64,000 nucleotides of DNA from assembly GCA_024305745.1 (NCBI GenBank), contig JAHRBS010000001.1, positions 1,798,001-1,862,000 of the forward strand. The letters run 5' to 3'. The DNA comes from Polyporus tsugae (taxonomy: Eukaryota > Basidiomycota > Agaricomycetes > Polyporales > Polyporaceae). The notes under the pieces were generated by a model, which was given only the letters and a program-made list of their open reading frames with translations, searched no databases and was not told the origin of the DNA. The position numbers and the translations under genes were made by a program. This document shows, in pieces, positions 1 to 15,581 of this stretch (positions are counted from its first letter, which is position 1; every line of letters starts with the position of its first letter).

Positions 1-901
1 ACACCGTCGCTCAGGCAGTCACGCCGATCTGGAAGGAGATGCGGGGTTGAGCGTCGTCATGGAGTAGATGAAGGAGCTTTGAGGCAAGTATAACGGAGCA
101 TCGCTATTTTATTAGTATCGGCAGGACTTGTATTTCGGGAACATACCCCTTCATAATGTGGAGAAGAGTCAGAAGACACCTTCGCGGGGCACATCATTCA
201 GCTACTGAACTCTCCGGGAGAGGCCCTAGCTAATCCTTCAGGTACGTCAATGACGATATTCGCCACACTCGCCTTCAGGTTGATGATGAGCGTTAATGAG
301 CAGTGGCTCTCCCTATCTCATTTCTGTTGGGCATGCAAATCACCGGGAGAACATCTGAGCCTCGTCCTGCGTTGTCCGCGGATGGTCCAGCGTCGGCGAA
401 TGGACCCACAATCCTCCACCGTTCATCCACTTATCGCATCTCAGCTCGATATCTCATTTTCGCCGCTACTCGGGTTCTCAACTTCGCGGGAGGATCTACC
501 CCCACTGATTTTATTCCAAGGACCCTCACGATCGACAATCGAGTCACTTCTGACTTGTTCTTTCATGATCGCCAGAATTATTGAGGTACGTTACGGCATT
601 TGCACGGACATAATGCTTATTTTCCGGGCGTCGCCCCGCTCTCTTCTGGTATCACCGACGTCAGGCCCCCCCCTGACCGCCCCAACGTTCGCGGGGTGAT
701 CATGCGAACGCGATCGAAGACCGCGACGTGGCCGGTTTATTGCTTCATAAAAGGAACAACCTCGCGTGCGCGACTCGAGGGTTCCGCCGGTGACGAGATT
801 TCCCCACTTTTACTCCGATCCGGGTATATCTAACAGCACGACGCCACGCTGGCAGCGTGGCCGTCGTCGAGCCTGCCCAGCGACTGGTGACCTCTGGCAA
901 C
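1..901. other. Left-end flank, no supported gene
   Basis: No reading frame here shows a recognisable domain or a convincing set of splice sites. A TATA-like TATATC lies at 825-830, 72 bases before the start codon of the CBM1 gene, and probably belongs to its promoter (inference). Confidence 0.5.
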
Positions 902-1948
902 ATGATCTATAGCGTCCTCATTGCATTCAGCTTTTTCCTCCTCGCGGCACGTGTCTCTGCCCAGTCCCCTGTCTGGGGCCAGTGCGGTGGTGTAGGTTGG
1001 TGAGTAGTATTCCACGCTTCAAAGTTTTCAGCTACTGTGCACATTGCACAAGAGTCGCTTGTCAGGCATCTGTCTGGCAGTATTGTTTCAATTTGTCTAA
1101 CAAGAGATCACAGGGCCGGAAGCACGACTTGCGCTGCAGGGTCCGTTTGCACGGTGCTCAACGATTGTACGTGTCTTCTATCCATTAATTTCGATACTGG
1201 GGTCACTGTTCTGCGCACTTCGTTGAGTGTCGACGGCCTCGTATTGAACTCTGCACACAGATTACTGGCAGTGCATTCCAGGGTCAGGTGTCACAAGCAC
1301 CGTTCCGAGTACCAGCCCCACCCCCACCCCTACCACAACGGTTACGGTCCCGGAGCCGCCCAGCACGACGTCTAGTGGTGCAACGCCAACTGGGTCCCAG
1401 ATCCGTGCCGTTGAGGCTCCTGTGTACCATTTCTACCTGCAAAACAACGGTGCGACACCTGCATTACTGACTCTTGCCGGCGCTGGGCCATCACTGCGTC
1501 TGTTGCTGCACGCAAAGACGGGGACAGGGATCCCCAGCCCAGGGCTTCGCATGAGTCGTTTTTGCGTGAGCAGTGAAACTGACAGTCACTCCTGTCTTGC
1601 CTCGCTGTAGGTGGGACCCCCGTCCTCGGACCTGAGACGTCGTCAGGGTACTTCACGATCGGGAGCACAATCTCGCTGAGCGACGCAGACGGCAGCGCTC
1701 TGTATCTCAACCTGAACTCAAGCGCGGCAACCTCGTACAAGCCGCTCACCCTAGACGCGGTCGCGGCGACGGCGGACTGGGGCCTCGAGGGGGACACGAT
1801 CATCACGACCGACCCGCGGCAGCTCAACTTCCTGGCATGTGCTACGAGCGACACCAGTTTCTACGACGTATACCTCCAAACCGGGAGCGAGACGCCCGCG
1901 GACGGCAGCTGTTCGCTCGCAACCTTGCACCTGCCGTGCCTGTGCTGA
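902..1948 (+). CDS. Secreted CBM1 cellulose-binding protein with unknown C-terminal domain
   Basis: Four coding exons: 902-999, 1114-1166, 1261-1449 and 1611-1948, giving 225 residues. A signal peptide (about residues 1-20, ending VSAQ) is followed at once by a family 1 carbohydrate-binding module: WGQCGG, G-W, and Cys residues ending in YYWQC. The first two introns both fall inside the module. A Thr/Pro/Ser linker of about 35 residues follows, then a domain of roughly 130 residues beginning near IRAVEAPVYHFYL and ending in cysteines (LPCLC). CBM1 modules bind crystalline cellulose, so the protein should be extracellular and attached to plant cell wall. The C-terminal domain shows no glycosidase motif that I recognise; it may be a non-catalytic wall-binding domain. 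The start is the only ATG giving a signal peptide. The CBM1 call is firm; the role of the C-terminal half is unknown. Confidence 0.85.
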
Positions 1949-2266
1949 GGCGGTTTTCGGGGAGGAGCCGAGTCCAACCGGAGGATTTCTAGGTGTATTG
2001 TAGCGACAGCGAGGCCGTGAAATAGAATATATCGTATCCAGCGAGGTGTACGTCCGGCTTCCGGCCGGGCATCGGTGCAACATCGGTGCGACCATGCTCC
2101 CACAGCGCAGCAAGAGATTGAGTTGCAGCGAGGCGCTAGGTGTCGCGACGCGAGTAATCACGTGCAGGAGAGAAACGATGAGGTCATTGGTTGCCGGCAA
2201 GGGCCGGAGAGAAGCTGACAGTGACCATATCGGTCGGTGACGCTGCAAAGGGACCAAGGAGGCAAG
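1949..2266. other. Spacer between CBM1 gene and chitinase gene
   Basis: This 318-base interval separates two genes of the same orientation. It must hold the end of the first transcript and the promoter of the second. I see no further coding potential. Confidence 0.4.
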
Positions 2267-4119
2267 ATGAGCCCGCCGCCGTCGTACGAACCAGTCCCCA
2301 CAGACTCAGACGCTCCCCCGCCTCCCCCGCCCCCTCAAAAGATCCGCTCTCGTCTTGTCACAATCCGTAGAATCCTTCTCTTCTCCATCACCGTCCTCGC
2401 CGTCTCTTTCGCCGCATACAAGTCCGGTCAGTGGACCGCAGAACGAGAAATCCTAGAGTCCGGGCACGCAGAAGACGATATCACAAAGAAGCCGCCAATA
2501 CCTCCACCAGAAAACGATACCACGTCCTCGAACCAAACAGCACCCTCAAACAACACAGACATGTCTTCTGGTGGCAAATACAGCGTCGGCTAGTGAGTAC
2601 GTCCTCTGCTCCGGGGTGATGTCGTCATTCATGTTCGTCCATTTTATCAAGCTTCACGAACTGGTGAGATATCAATAAACACGTCTTCACAGGGAGCATT
2701 GGGGCCGATGGCTTACTTCCATCGCCCCGTTTGCTCTCATAACTATACGTCACTGTCTCATACATGATTTCTGTCTAGGGGAATCTACGGAAGGAAGTTC
2801 CCACCATCCCTCATTCCCGTCAATAACCTCACGTGCGTCCGAAGATCCCTTTGTCTTCTCCGCGACCTCATGATTTGCACCGCAGCCACATTCTCTACGC
2901 GTTCGCCAACGTCAAGTCCGACAGTGGGGAAGTCATCCTTTCCGACCCCTGGGCAGATACCGACATTCATTACCCCGGTGATTCCTGGAACGATAGCGGC
3001 AAGAACCTTTATGGAAACTTCAAAGCGATCTACAAGCTCAAGCAGCAGCACCGTCACCTCAAGGTCATCCTATCCATCGGAGGGTGGACCTACTCCCCTC
3101 ATTTCCACCCCATCGTCGTCAACCCGGCTTTGCGGTCCAAATTTGTCGCGTCCTCCATTCGTCTGTTGGAAGATCACGGCCTCGATGGGCTCGACATCGA
3201 CTACGAGTACCCGCAGAACGACGAACAAGCGCGCGGTTACGTAGCCCTCCTTCGAGAACTCCGAGCGGGGCTCGACGCCCACGCGAGCCGCAAAGGGGCT
3301 AATTACAGATTCTTGCTCACAGTAAGCTCCTTCTTGCTGCGCCGAAGACAGGAGGCGGTCGCTTAGTACGATCCATGGCGTTCCTTTGTAGATTGCAGCG
3401 CCTTGCGGCACTGATAACTACAAGAAGCTACACGTACGCGAAATGGATCAGTCCCTCGACTTCTGGAACATGATGGCCTACGACTTCGGTCAGTCAGGAC
3501 CTCCCGTTCGGTAGTTTGGTTAAATTGACCTTGATCTAACCTTGCAGCCGGTTCGTGGGACAAGGTCTCGGGCCACCAGGCCAACCTCTTCGGTGGCCAA
3601 CTCAGCGTCTCGCAGGCCATCAACTGGTACATCGACCAGGGCGTCCCGCGCGACAAGATCGTCATCGGCATGCCGCTCTATGGACGGAGCTTCATGAACA
3701 CTGACGGCCCCGGCGCGCCCTACCAAGGGCTCGGGCCCGGCAGCTGGGAGCAGGGCACGTACGACTACCGCGCGCTTCCTCTCCCCGGCTCGTACGTCTT
3801 CCAGGACGACAAGATCGTCGCGAGCTGGACGTACGATTACAACAAGAAGGAAATGGTCAGCTTCGACTCGGAGCAAGTCGCGCACTGGAAGGGGGAGTGG
3901 ATCCGCCGCGAAGGCTTGCGGGGCAGCATGTTCTGGGAGCTCAGTGGGGACAAAGGCGCGCCCCGTGATGGCATGGAGTCAGGACCCGGCAAGGACGCCC
4001 AGCCTGGGCAGAGCCTCATCGCGATCGTGAAAGACGGGATGGGCGAACTCGATCGGAGCCCGAACTGGCTGCAATACGAAGGGAGCCAGTATGACAACAT
4101 GCGGGCTGGTATGCCGTAA
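2267..4119 (+). CDS. GH18 chitinase with N-terminal membrane anchor
   Basis: Six exons: 2267-2592, 2652-2663, 2779-2832, 2886-3321, 3392-3488 and 3548-4119, coding 498 residues. The N-terminus is not a cleavable signal. It is a Pro-rich cytosolic head (six to seven prolines in a row), a basic patch, and one hydrophobic segment (about residues 34-50, [16 protein letters not shown]), as in a type II membrane protein. A Ser/Thr/Asn-rich stalk leads into the GH18 barrel. The barrel has YFTNWGIYGRKF, SIGGW, and the catalytic DGLDIDYE at 231-238, in which Glu238 is the expected proton donor. MPLYGRSF and the C-terminal FWELSGD are also typical. Exon 2 is only 12 bases and restores the YFTNW motif; without it the frame stops. 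It hydrolyses chitin beta-1,4 bonds in the family; a membrane-anchored form suggests cell-wall remodelling rather than feeding (inference). Confidence 0.93.
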
Positions 4120-4927
4120 GAAGAGCGGGGAGAGGACTAATTCTGTATAATAGGTGAGATCACCTCCGCCGCGCTACTGGTGACTTATGGCTTCTCGCTA
4201 ACGCATGTGCAGTAGCTAGTATGGTATGAATCCAATAATTATAATTAATCGTCGGATGGACTTCTGGACTACTTTGTCAGTTGGGCGGTCATTAGCGGCT
4301 CAGTGTCGTGTCTGCGGGCAAGTCCTTTCTAAGGCGTCATGGCTGAGACCAAGTGAGTACGGCACCGTGCTCGGAGGGAAGATAGACTACTTATGTGCAT
4401 GTTCTGTGCCGCTTGGAAGCCTATTACCCTCGTTAAGTGTGAAAGAAGGACCGCTACCCTGTTTAATTCCTCGAAGCGCCTGGCAATGTTCTTGAACACT
4501 TGCCTATTCCGGATGCGGATCAAGCGCTGTGGCCACATTCTGAGAACACACATGTTCCGGCGTATCAAATAAATGGAGCGTTGCGTGCAAATGAACTAAA
4601 TGTGGCAGCTATTGTCCGTCTCCGACTCTATCGGTGAGTCGATCGTGATGTCTTCAGGTACAAGCACCCCGCTCATGTAATGGATGAGTTCCCCAGGTCT
4701 GAGTGCCAACTGCGGTCGCCTCGCTGTGCAATTCAAAATCCGTATAAACATGTGCACCGCGGATTTTCGGCACCTCTCATTTATTAGACCCTTTGCTGGG
4801 CATCTGCAAATCCAGCTTCCCCGGATTTTCCCCTCGCCTTCCGGAGAGAAGCTTTGCGTCAGCTGTGACGCGCACAATCCGAATCTGTCGGGAACATCGA
4901 GCTCGCGCTCTGCTCATCCGGATGGTC
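4120..4927. other. Intergenic, no supported gene
   Basis: The frames here are short and show no domain. A possible upstream continuation of the next gene cannot be excluded because its frame stays open back to about 4793, but there is no good ATG in that part. Confidence 0.4.
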
Positions 4928-5407
4928 ATGATATCAAGGATCCGCGTGCGACAGTATCGCGTCATATCTCCGCTCATTTCCGGCGGCACAGTTCCAGAGG
5001 AACCTATCTCACCGACCGACGCCATGCCACGCCTCCCGCCGGTTCAAACCCAGACCTCCTCCATGGCATCGCTCGGCGCAATCTCTCCCACACTATCGCT
5101 TCCCCCCTCCACCCCCGTCGAGCCCGGAGTCTCGCCGAGGAGACTCAGGAGCCAGAGCGGTGTTACGTGTCCCCGCGGTGCCTTCGTTTACGCTCTCATG
5201 AGGTAAAGGAACAGCCAGGCCCGGAACGTAGTCGAGCGGGAGACAGGCAGGCTCATGACAGCCTGGGGCAGGTTCATCCCTCGAATCGGCGCGAGCGACG
5301 CAGACACGATCGTGCAATCGCAGAACACTTGGCTCCATCGACCCTGGATTAGTACACCACTTTGGGACCTTCTCCGAGGCGTTCCACAGTCGACCGCAGA
5401 GCGATGA
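4928..5407 (+). CDS. Small hypothetical protein, two exons
   Basis: Exons 4928-5202 and 5251-5407 are joined by a 48-base GT..AG intron (GTAAAG donor, GGCAG acceptor) and give 143 residues. The first exon is rich in Pro and Ser (PTDAMPRLPPVQTQTSSM). The second encodes an aromatic stretch (LMTAWGRFIPRIGASDADTI) and ends in RGVPQSTAER. I do not recognise a family. A second in-frame ATG at 4922 could also serve as start. Support comes from the phase-correct splice and protein-like composition only, so it may be part of a larger gene or a decayed copy. No function is proposed. Confidence 0.4.
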
Positions 5408-6683
5408 TGCGGAATGACAGTGCAGCAGCAGCAGCACGCTCGATCGCGCCTTCCGATCGCAATAGAGTGGGAGTGGGAAGGTTCGCTGCTCGAGGGCGAC
5501 CTCGCGGCGAGCTGCGCAGCGCCGTGCGTTTGCAGCGTGCCCGCTACGTCAAGTTGCCAAGAAGATGCGTGTTCGACAGCCTGCAGGCCACTCCGCTTGC
5601 AGTGTGTCTCATCCCCAGGCTGTCCATCCGAGCTCCCAGAGCCCAGCCGCGTATACCTGGGGCTTCGCATCCTCGGTCTCTTGCGGGCCTGCTCTGTTTC
5701 CGCCTCCGTGTTGCCCATCGCCGGGCCCACTGGGCTGCCCTCGGGGTGGGGGTGGCCTTGGCGACCGTATCCCGTCCTGTCTTCATATCGGCTTGTAAAC
5801 CTGTGCATGAAACACCGATATGAACATCCGTTATCCTGATCTGCAGAAGGTCGTCGTCGATACGACTCGACGGCCGTCCGACGGTCTCGAGCCCTCACTA
5901 GCTGATCACCTCTGAGAATTAAAGTTAGACTTTGCCTTGGGCCTCGTGCTTCCCGCCCGCCCGTCGCAAATTGCCTGGATTCAAAAATTCCCTAGCTTTC
6001 GGCGATGCACGGCAAGTGCCAGTGGCGAGTGGCAAATTCCAGTGGCGATTCGCGAGATGTAGTAAGCTATGGCATCTTAGCACCGCGTTACGCCACCTGC
6101 CTCGAGCCTCGAGCTCCCGCTCGGACGTATTCCCACCGTGACTCGACCTGTCTGTCATATGTCAGCACGGTGGGGGTTGGGGTGCTGAGTGGGCATGTTC
6201 ACACCTGCTTGTCAGCCACCGAAAGCGAAACTTGCACCATCAAGCCGCTGAGTCGTACGCGGCCGTTGGCAGTAGATCCAGATACCCTGCCTGCCTCCCA
6301 ATCGCCCCCTTGTAGGTCCACAGGGCGAGCCTGATCCGCACGGCCGCCACGCGGTGATGTCGCGCAGCTGCTCGGAATACGGACTGGAAAGTGCACCCGT
6401 CCATCAGATTAGATCTCAAACTCGTGTAACCAAAAAATCGTTTCGGCGGCCGGGAAGAAACAAGTACAGTTAGATCGCAAGCAGCAACGGCATACATCGA
6501 GCAGGTAGTATTACATACATGCGCGAATATTGTTCGGGATATCATAAACATATCATCCAAAACCATAGATACGCCCGCACCGAGCGCTCCACGGGGGTAT
6601 ACGCTGGCAAAAGCAGCCGCAGCGACGCGTGCGGGGGGCGTTGTGCGTGTCGAGATCGCCACCGCGAGTGTAGCCATAAAAAT
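5408..6683. other. Intergenic between small gene and kinase 3' end
   Basis: The two neighbouring genes converge here, so both 3' ends should lie in this stretch. A short imperfect repeat, AGTGGCGA with flanking bases, occurs twice around 6018-6050. No gene is supported. Confidence 0.4.
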
Positions 6684-10605
<3,922 letters not shown>

Positions 10606-11999
10606 TGCGGAGGAGCTCGTCGCGGTCTGCACTGCAGCGACGGAGGACTCGAGCGAATCTGATCCATTCCGTCACTTGCCGCCTCGCGCACCGCGGCTGT
10701 CCCCATTCGGCAGTCACGCCAGTTGTGACTGCGTTACAGGTCACAGCCATCCAGCTCATCCTCTGGCGCGTTTCGCTGACGGTGCTCAGTGTCCCACCTC
10801 CGTCATCCAACCGCTTGTCCCCGTCGGGCCTGTCGATTTTCAAACCCCTTCTCTCGTACAGCCGGCTTCTGTTCTCTGCAATCGGCCGAGGCTGCCACAC
10901 GCCATCTCCCGCCCGCAGGCACGCCGCTTCCACTGACTGTACCCGATCATCCTCTGAACGTCCCCAGGCGCGCAGGCCCGTGTCCCGCATAGCCAATCTC
11001 TAGCTCCCTTGACTTGGCACAAGAATCGGTTCAAAGGTTATTTATTCTATTATTGAACGCCTCAGACCTTTATTCCCATCTCGATGGATCTACTGGATCA
11101 GTCACCTGTCTCGAGATGTCCTCCCGACGCCCGTGTACGTGAACTTTTTTGTTGTTGCCTCTCTTGTCGACCTACCTCCCCAGGAGGCCCCATATGGCCA
11201 TCCGGGCGGTCGCAAGACAAGCGGCATCAAAGTTACAATCTGATGCTAGTACTTCTCCGCTGCTTCTGAACTGAAGTGACGCGTCTACGTCTGTGCGCTC
11301 CAAGATTCACACCGAATGTGGGACGCACTCGGGCCACTCCCGGCCGGCAAATGAAAGTGGGATCTTCGCGGAATCGTAATCCCACTGAAACAACGGCCTA
11401 TTCCGGGCTGTACTTTCTGCCCCGAGTCCTCTCCCCGGCGCACAAACCTGGGAATCGGCGACAGAGGTCCACAAACATCATGCAGCCCGGCATGCCCTCC
11501 GACACGAGGCTGATACGCAGTCAAATCCGTGTGCCGTGCACTGGACCCTTTTCTCGGGGTGATTAAACGCGGCGTCTCCTTTCCTTTTTCATTCGGTCGT
11601 CAGTGAGCCAAACCTCGTCCTCACGTCCGTCTAGCACCCCTCCTTGACATCCGGTCCTCACAGCCTCTTTCTACGGCCTCCCAAGATCATTTTGCTGATT
11701 TAGCAAAACAGTCTCGCTGACCAGAGGTACGCTTGCCCAGTGCCCATCGCCTCGTGTTCCGGAGGACGTCACGCCAACCCTCACTCTGGCCTGGGGCTAC
11801 ATGCCCTCACCGAACGATTGCCGGAGAGTCTGCGTTTGCTTCTCGTTGTTGCCTGTGTGGTGCCTTCCCGCACAATCCAGTGTCAGCTTGCACAGGGGGG
11901 CTTGCCATGCGCTTTCCTCGTCGCCTGTCCTTCAAGTACATATTCCAGAGCTGAGAGAGCTGTCCGACGATCCCATTCACTCCCCCTTTTCTATATTCC
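10606..11999. other. Divergent promoter region of kinase and homeodomain genes
   Basis: This 1.4-kb stretch lies between two divergently transcribed regulatory genes. It is rich in C and T on the plus strand near 11,580-12,000, as in fungal 5' leaders. No separate gene is supported. Confidence 0.45.
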
Positions 12000-13499
12000 A
12001 TGTCGAACCAGCAATCTTACCCCGACGACCACTTTCATTACGGTTGTTTCCCTCGAGCAAGTCGAAGAGGTACACCAACTGGCGGCAACAACAATAACAA
12101 CAATACGCGCCGCGGACTATTTCATCTCGGACAGGGTGGGCGAACTGTGCTGCCTCCTCTTCATCTTCCGTTTCGAACCTCACGTTCTCCAGGTCTGTTC
12201 TCCTTCGGAGTACCTTATACCGTATGAATGAACTCAATCCATCTCTCTCCAATGCAGCTCCTGACTCTTCACTATCTTCCCAACTTCCCCAGCAAGATCC
12301 CACGCAGACGCATACAGATCCAAGTATCGCACACTTTAGTCAACAAGGTTGGCAGACCAATCAAGGTAAACCTCCTTTTCGTCCTCCGTTACCCCGTCCC
12401 GTCACTGACGGGGTCTCGCCCGGGCAACATTAATCCGGCGTGTAGTCCAAGGACACCAGCAGGCCGTGCCCTTCTCTTCTGATCCCCGATACCAGAGTCA
12501 ACAACAGGCCGCGTACGGCTCATATCCGTCTCGCTCATCGCCGAACATGATCGGAGGCCCTCAAGATTCGCGTATATTACCTCCTCTTAATATGGGTCAA
12601 TCGCAGATGCCCCCGCACATCCCTATGACACCAGCTAGCCAAGTTCGCTCACCTACTGGTGGCTATCAGACCTTCGCTACTCCCTATTCTCAGCATCAAC
12701 CTAATCCCTACGGCTACCCCACTGCGCCAGACCCCCGCCAGCTACCCCCGCCCCTCGCTGGGATGACCCCGTACGATCCGTCTGGCCTGGGGCAACGACG
12801 TGGCTCTCTGGTCGAGAGGTCGAATCCTATGCGCCCCAGCGGACATGGGGCTTCTCCTTACCCACGCGTTCCCTCCGTCGCTCCCCACGTCCCCGAACCT
12901 CCGGTCGAACCTGTCAAGAAGAAGCGCAAGCGGGCGGACGCCGAGCAACTCAAGGTTCTCAACGAGACCTACAACCGAACTGCGTTTCCCTCGACGGAGG
13001 AGCGGATTGAGCTGGCGAAGAAGCTGGGGATGTCTGCGCGTAGCGTTCAAATATGGTGCGTATCCCACTCCTGCTCTCCCCCTTGCATGTGTGCCTCGCA
13101 CGCCGACCGACAACCTGACTGACGACGCCGCACACTCTACTTGGCGTGCCTGACGGCAGGTTCCAGAACAAGCGGCAGGCGATGCGTCAGAGTTCGCGTC
13201 AGGCGGCAGCCAGTGCACCCCCAACGACAAGTCAGCCGTACGCAACGCCGTCACATTCCTCCTCCGCGACTCCTGCCGCGCCCACGCCCCAAGCAGCAGG
13301 ATACCCCAGCTCGTTGACAGGCGCATCGAGCGCGAGCCAGGCTGGATATGGCACGTCCCGCCCCTCGAGTGACATGGGAGGGGTGCACTCCGCCGCAGGC
13401 CGCCTAAACACATCGCCGAGCCCGTCTTCCCATCGGAGAAGCCATGAGGACGACCCGCACAGACACGATGCTCGGCGGTTCTCCCCTCGTCCGTTCTAA
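12000..13499 (+). CDS. Homeodomain transcription factor
   Basis: Four exons: 12000-12192, 12258-12365, 12446-13055 and 13160-13499, coding 416 residues. The first third is low-complexity: an Asn run, then Gln/Pro-rich stretches. A basic nuclear localisation cluster (KKKRKR) leads directly into a homeodomain with EQLKVLNETYNRTAFPS, helix 2 ERIELAKKLGM and recognition helix SVQIWFQNKRQAMRQ. The last intron splits the invariant Trp codon of helix 3 (W-FQN). The C-terminal part is Ser/Thr/Ala/Pro-rich. The WFQN..R core identifies a DNA-binding homeodomain; this is a lone typical (non-TALE-looking) domain, as in fungal developmental regulators, not a mating-type HD pair, since no partner gene is adjacent. 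Target genes are unknown. Confidence 0.93.
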
Positions 13500-15581
13500 T
13501 TGCGATGTCATCGCACCTTGCGATCGCGTACGGGGCCACGCGTCCGTGTGGTCACGTCCACACCGCATACCTCTTTCGTCAATGCTTCCCTTTTCCATCG
13601 CCTCCGAACGCCATGCACATCGCGCGCCCCGTCCTCCGTCATCCTCATCGACATCCATCTTGCAGCGTGTTCCGCTCCCTGTGCCCGAGTCGCCCACTAG
13701 CACCGCGATTCGGCCTCTTGCCAAGGGGCGTGTCCGACGCTCGCCCGTCGCGCCCCGTTATTTTACACCGCCTCTACACGTTGCACGACTGTGTCTCTAA
13801 CGTAAGGACCTCACCACACACAGACTTTCTAGCTTAGGACTGTCCTCTGTTACGTTCCCTCGTTGTTATCGCACGCCATCGGATTCGCCGCTCTCACCCG
13901 CCTTCTTCCCCTCGGCCTCTCACACGCATATCGTCACTGCATCGCATCTATCGAGTAATCTAGTCCATCTCGCCCACCCTCACGTTACCCTTCCGCATCC
14001 TTCGCTCTTCCCTCCCGCCATTTGTATCCATCTATACGTACCGCTTCGCATAGGCCTTACTGCATAATTATGTATACGAACCCCCACATTCGCCACCCCT
14101 TGACTTATCGTCTATATGATCACCTCACTACTTTACTTGCTTCCGTACTTCTAGCCCCTCCTTCCCCCCGCTATATTATTAGTCTAATATTCTATGCGGT
14201 ATGCTAATATGCTTCGTTGGGATCTCGGGTACCTGCTCCGGACTCTCATCCGCCTCCATACTACTATTACTATACGCATAGCCTATACAGTTCAACTTGA
14301 CATGACATCGGCGTGCTTTCTACTCTCTAGTCCCTCCTCAAGCTTCGGTCCCTCGTACCTCCTCGTCGCTCGACCTCTACAGCCTGCCCGCCGTGCGATA
14401 CTGAGATCGTAATCAATGCTTCGAAAGCACCCGCGTCAGCCTTCCGTCACTCTCGTGAACACGCTGGACGTCGACTTCTCGCGCGGCCCTATCTTCATCC
14501 GAGGCCTCAACGACGCGGGGCTCACTAATGCCGCCGGCGTCGCGCACCGACGTCGACGTCCCACACGCCGCATGGCCGGTGTCACAACGCCTTCATCTTC
14601 ATCATATTCGCGACTTCGACTCCCTTTGACCGCGCCGTACGTACGTGCGGCGGCTCGTTGCTATTAGTACTATCTCAAGACCGATCTCCCGCGGACACCG
14701 AACCAGTGCAAAGTTCAGATCGGCTCAAGACGATCCTAGACTGTGCGGCCTGAATGATACTAGTAAGTATGTACGCTTTCCCGCTAGCTGTGATCGACCC
14801 TGCCACAGTACGTGTACGGAGTCGGAACAATGAGGGCGTTGCTCTTCGGCGACGAGCCCTTCACGGAAGCAATTATCCGGCGCCCAGACGATGCAGGTGA
14901 CAGTACTGCCTGGAGAGGCCCCGGCGTGGAACGCCGTGGCGAGATTTTGAAGGTCAATCGCTGGACTGGCGTGTAACACGCTTGTCACTGCATGGCCGTC
15001 GAAGTTCCTCGATCTGCCACCAAGCGCCTCCGCGTCCACCAAAAGACATAAGTGCAGGCGCACCGCCCGCCAGCCACGAGCCACGTGCGGGTGTGTACCT
15101 CGCCACGGGGCTCTGGACACACTTCTTGTGGGTCTTCTGGTTTGAACCACACCGCTCCCAGACACACACGAGGTAGAAGGTCAAGAAGAGAACTGGAAGC
15201 ATCAGTTGTCATTGTATTCCTGTACAATCGTGTGGTGCGTGCAAGCAGGCATCGATGGATACATAGCATGTGGACGATAGCAGCGAGGAGCAAGAAGCAA
15301 GAAGACTTGGTAATAAACAGCATAAACAGTGCGCAGCCCAAGACGGACCCCCTAGGGGCGGGCGTGTGCATGGAGCACGGACAGGAATCTACCCATCCAT
15401 CGACCGTGACGTTGATTGAGATCCCGTATCCCAGTGCTTCTCAAAAGCAAATCGAGATCTCGAAAAAGCCAAGAGCCTAAATCCCAAAACGTGAATGTCA
15501 GACTCGAGCACTGCGTTCGAGGGACGCGTCCCACGGGGCGGGGGATGTAGCAACTCACACACGGAAAGAAAAGCAGGGAAA
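13500..15581. other. Intergenic between homeodomain gene and AA9 gene
   Basis: The flanking genes converge on this 2.1-kb stretch. From about 13,800 to 14,350 it is pyrimidine-rich on the plus strand, fitting a long 3' untranslated region. Short frames around 14,416 and 14,645 show no domain. No gene is supported. Confidence 0.4.
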
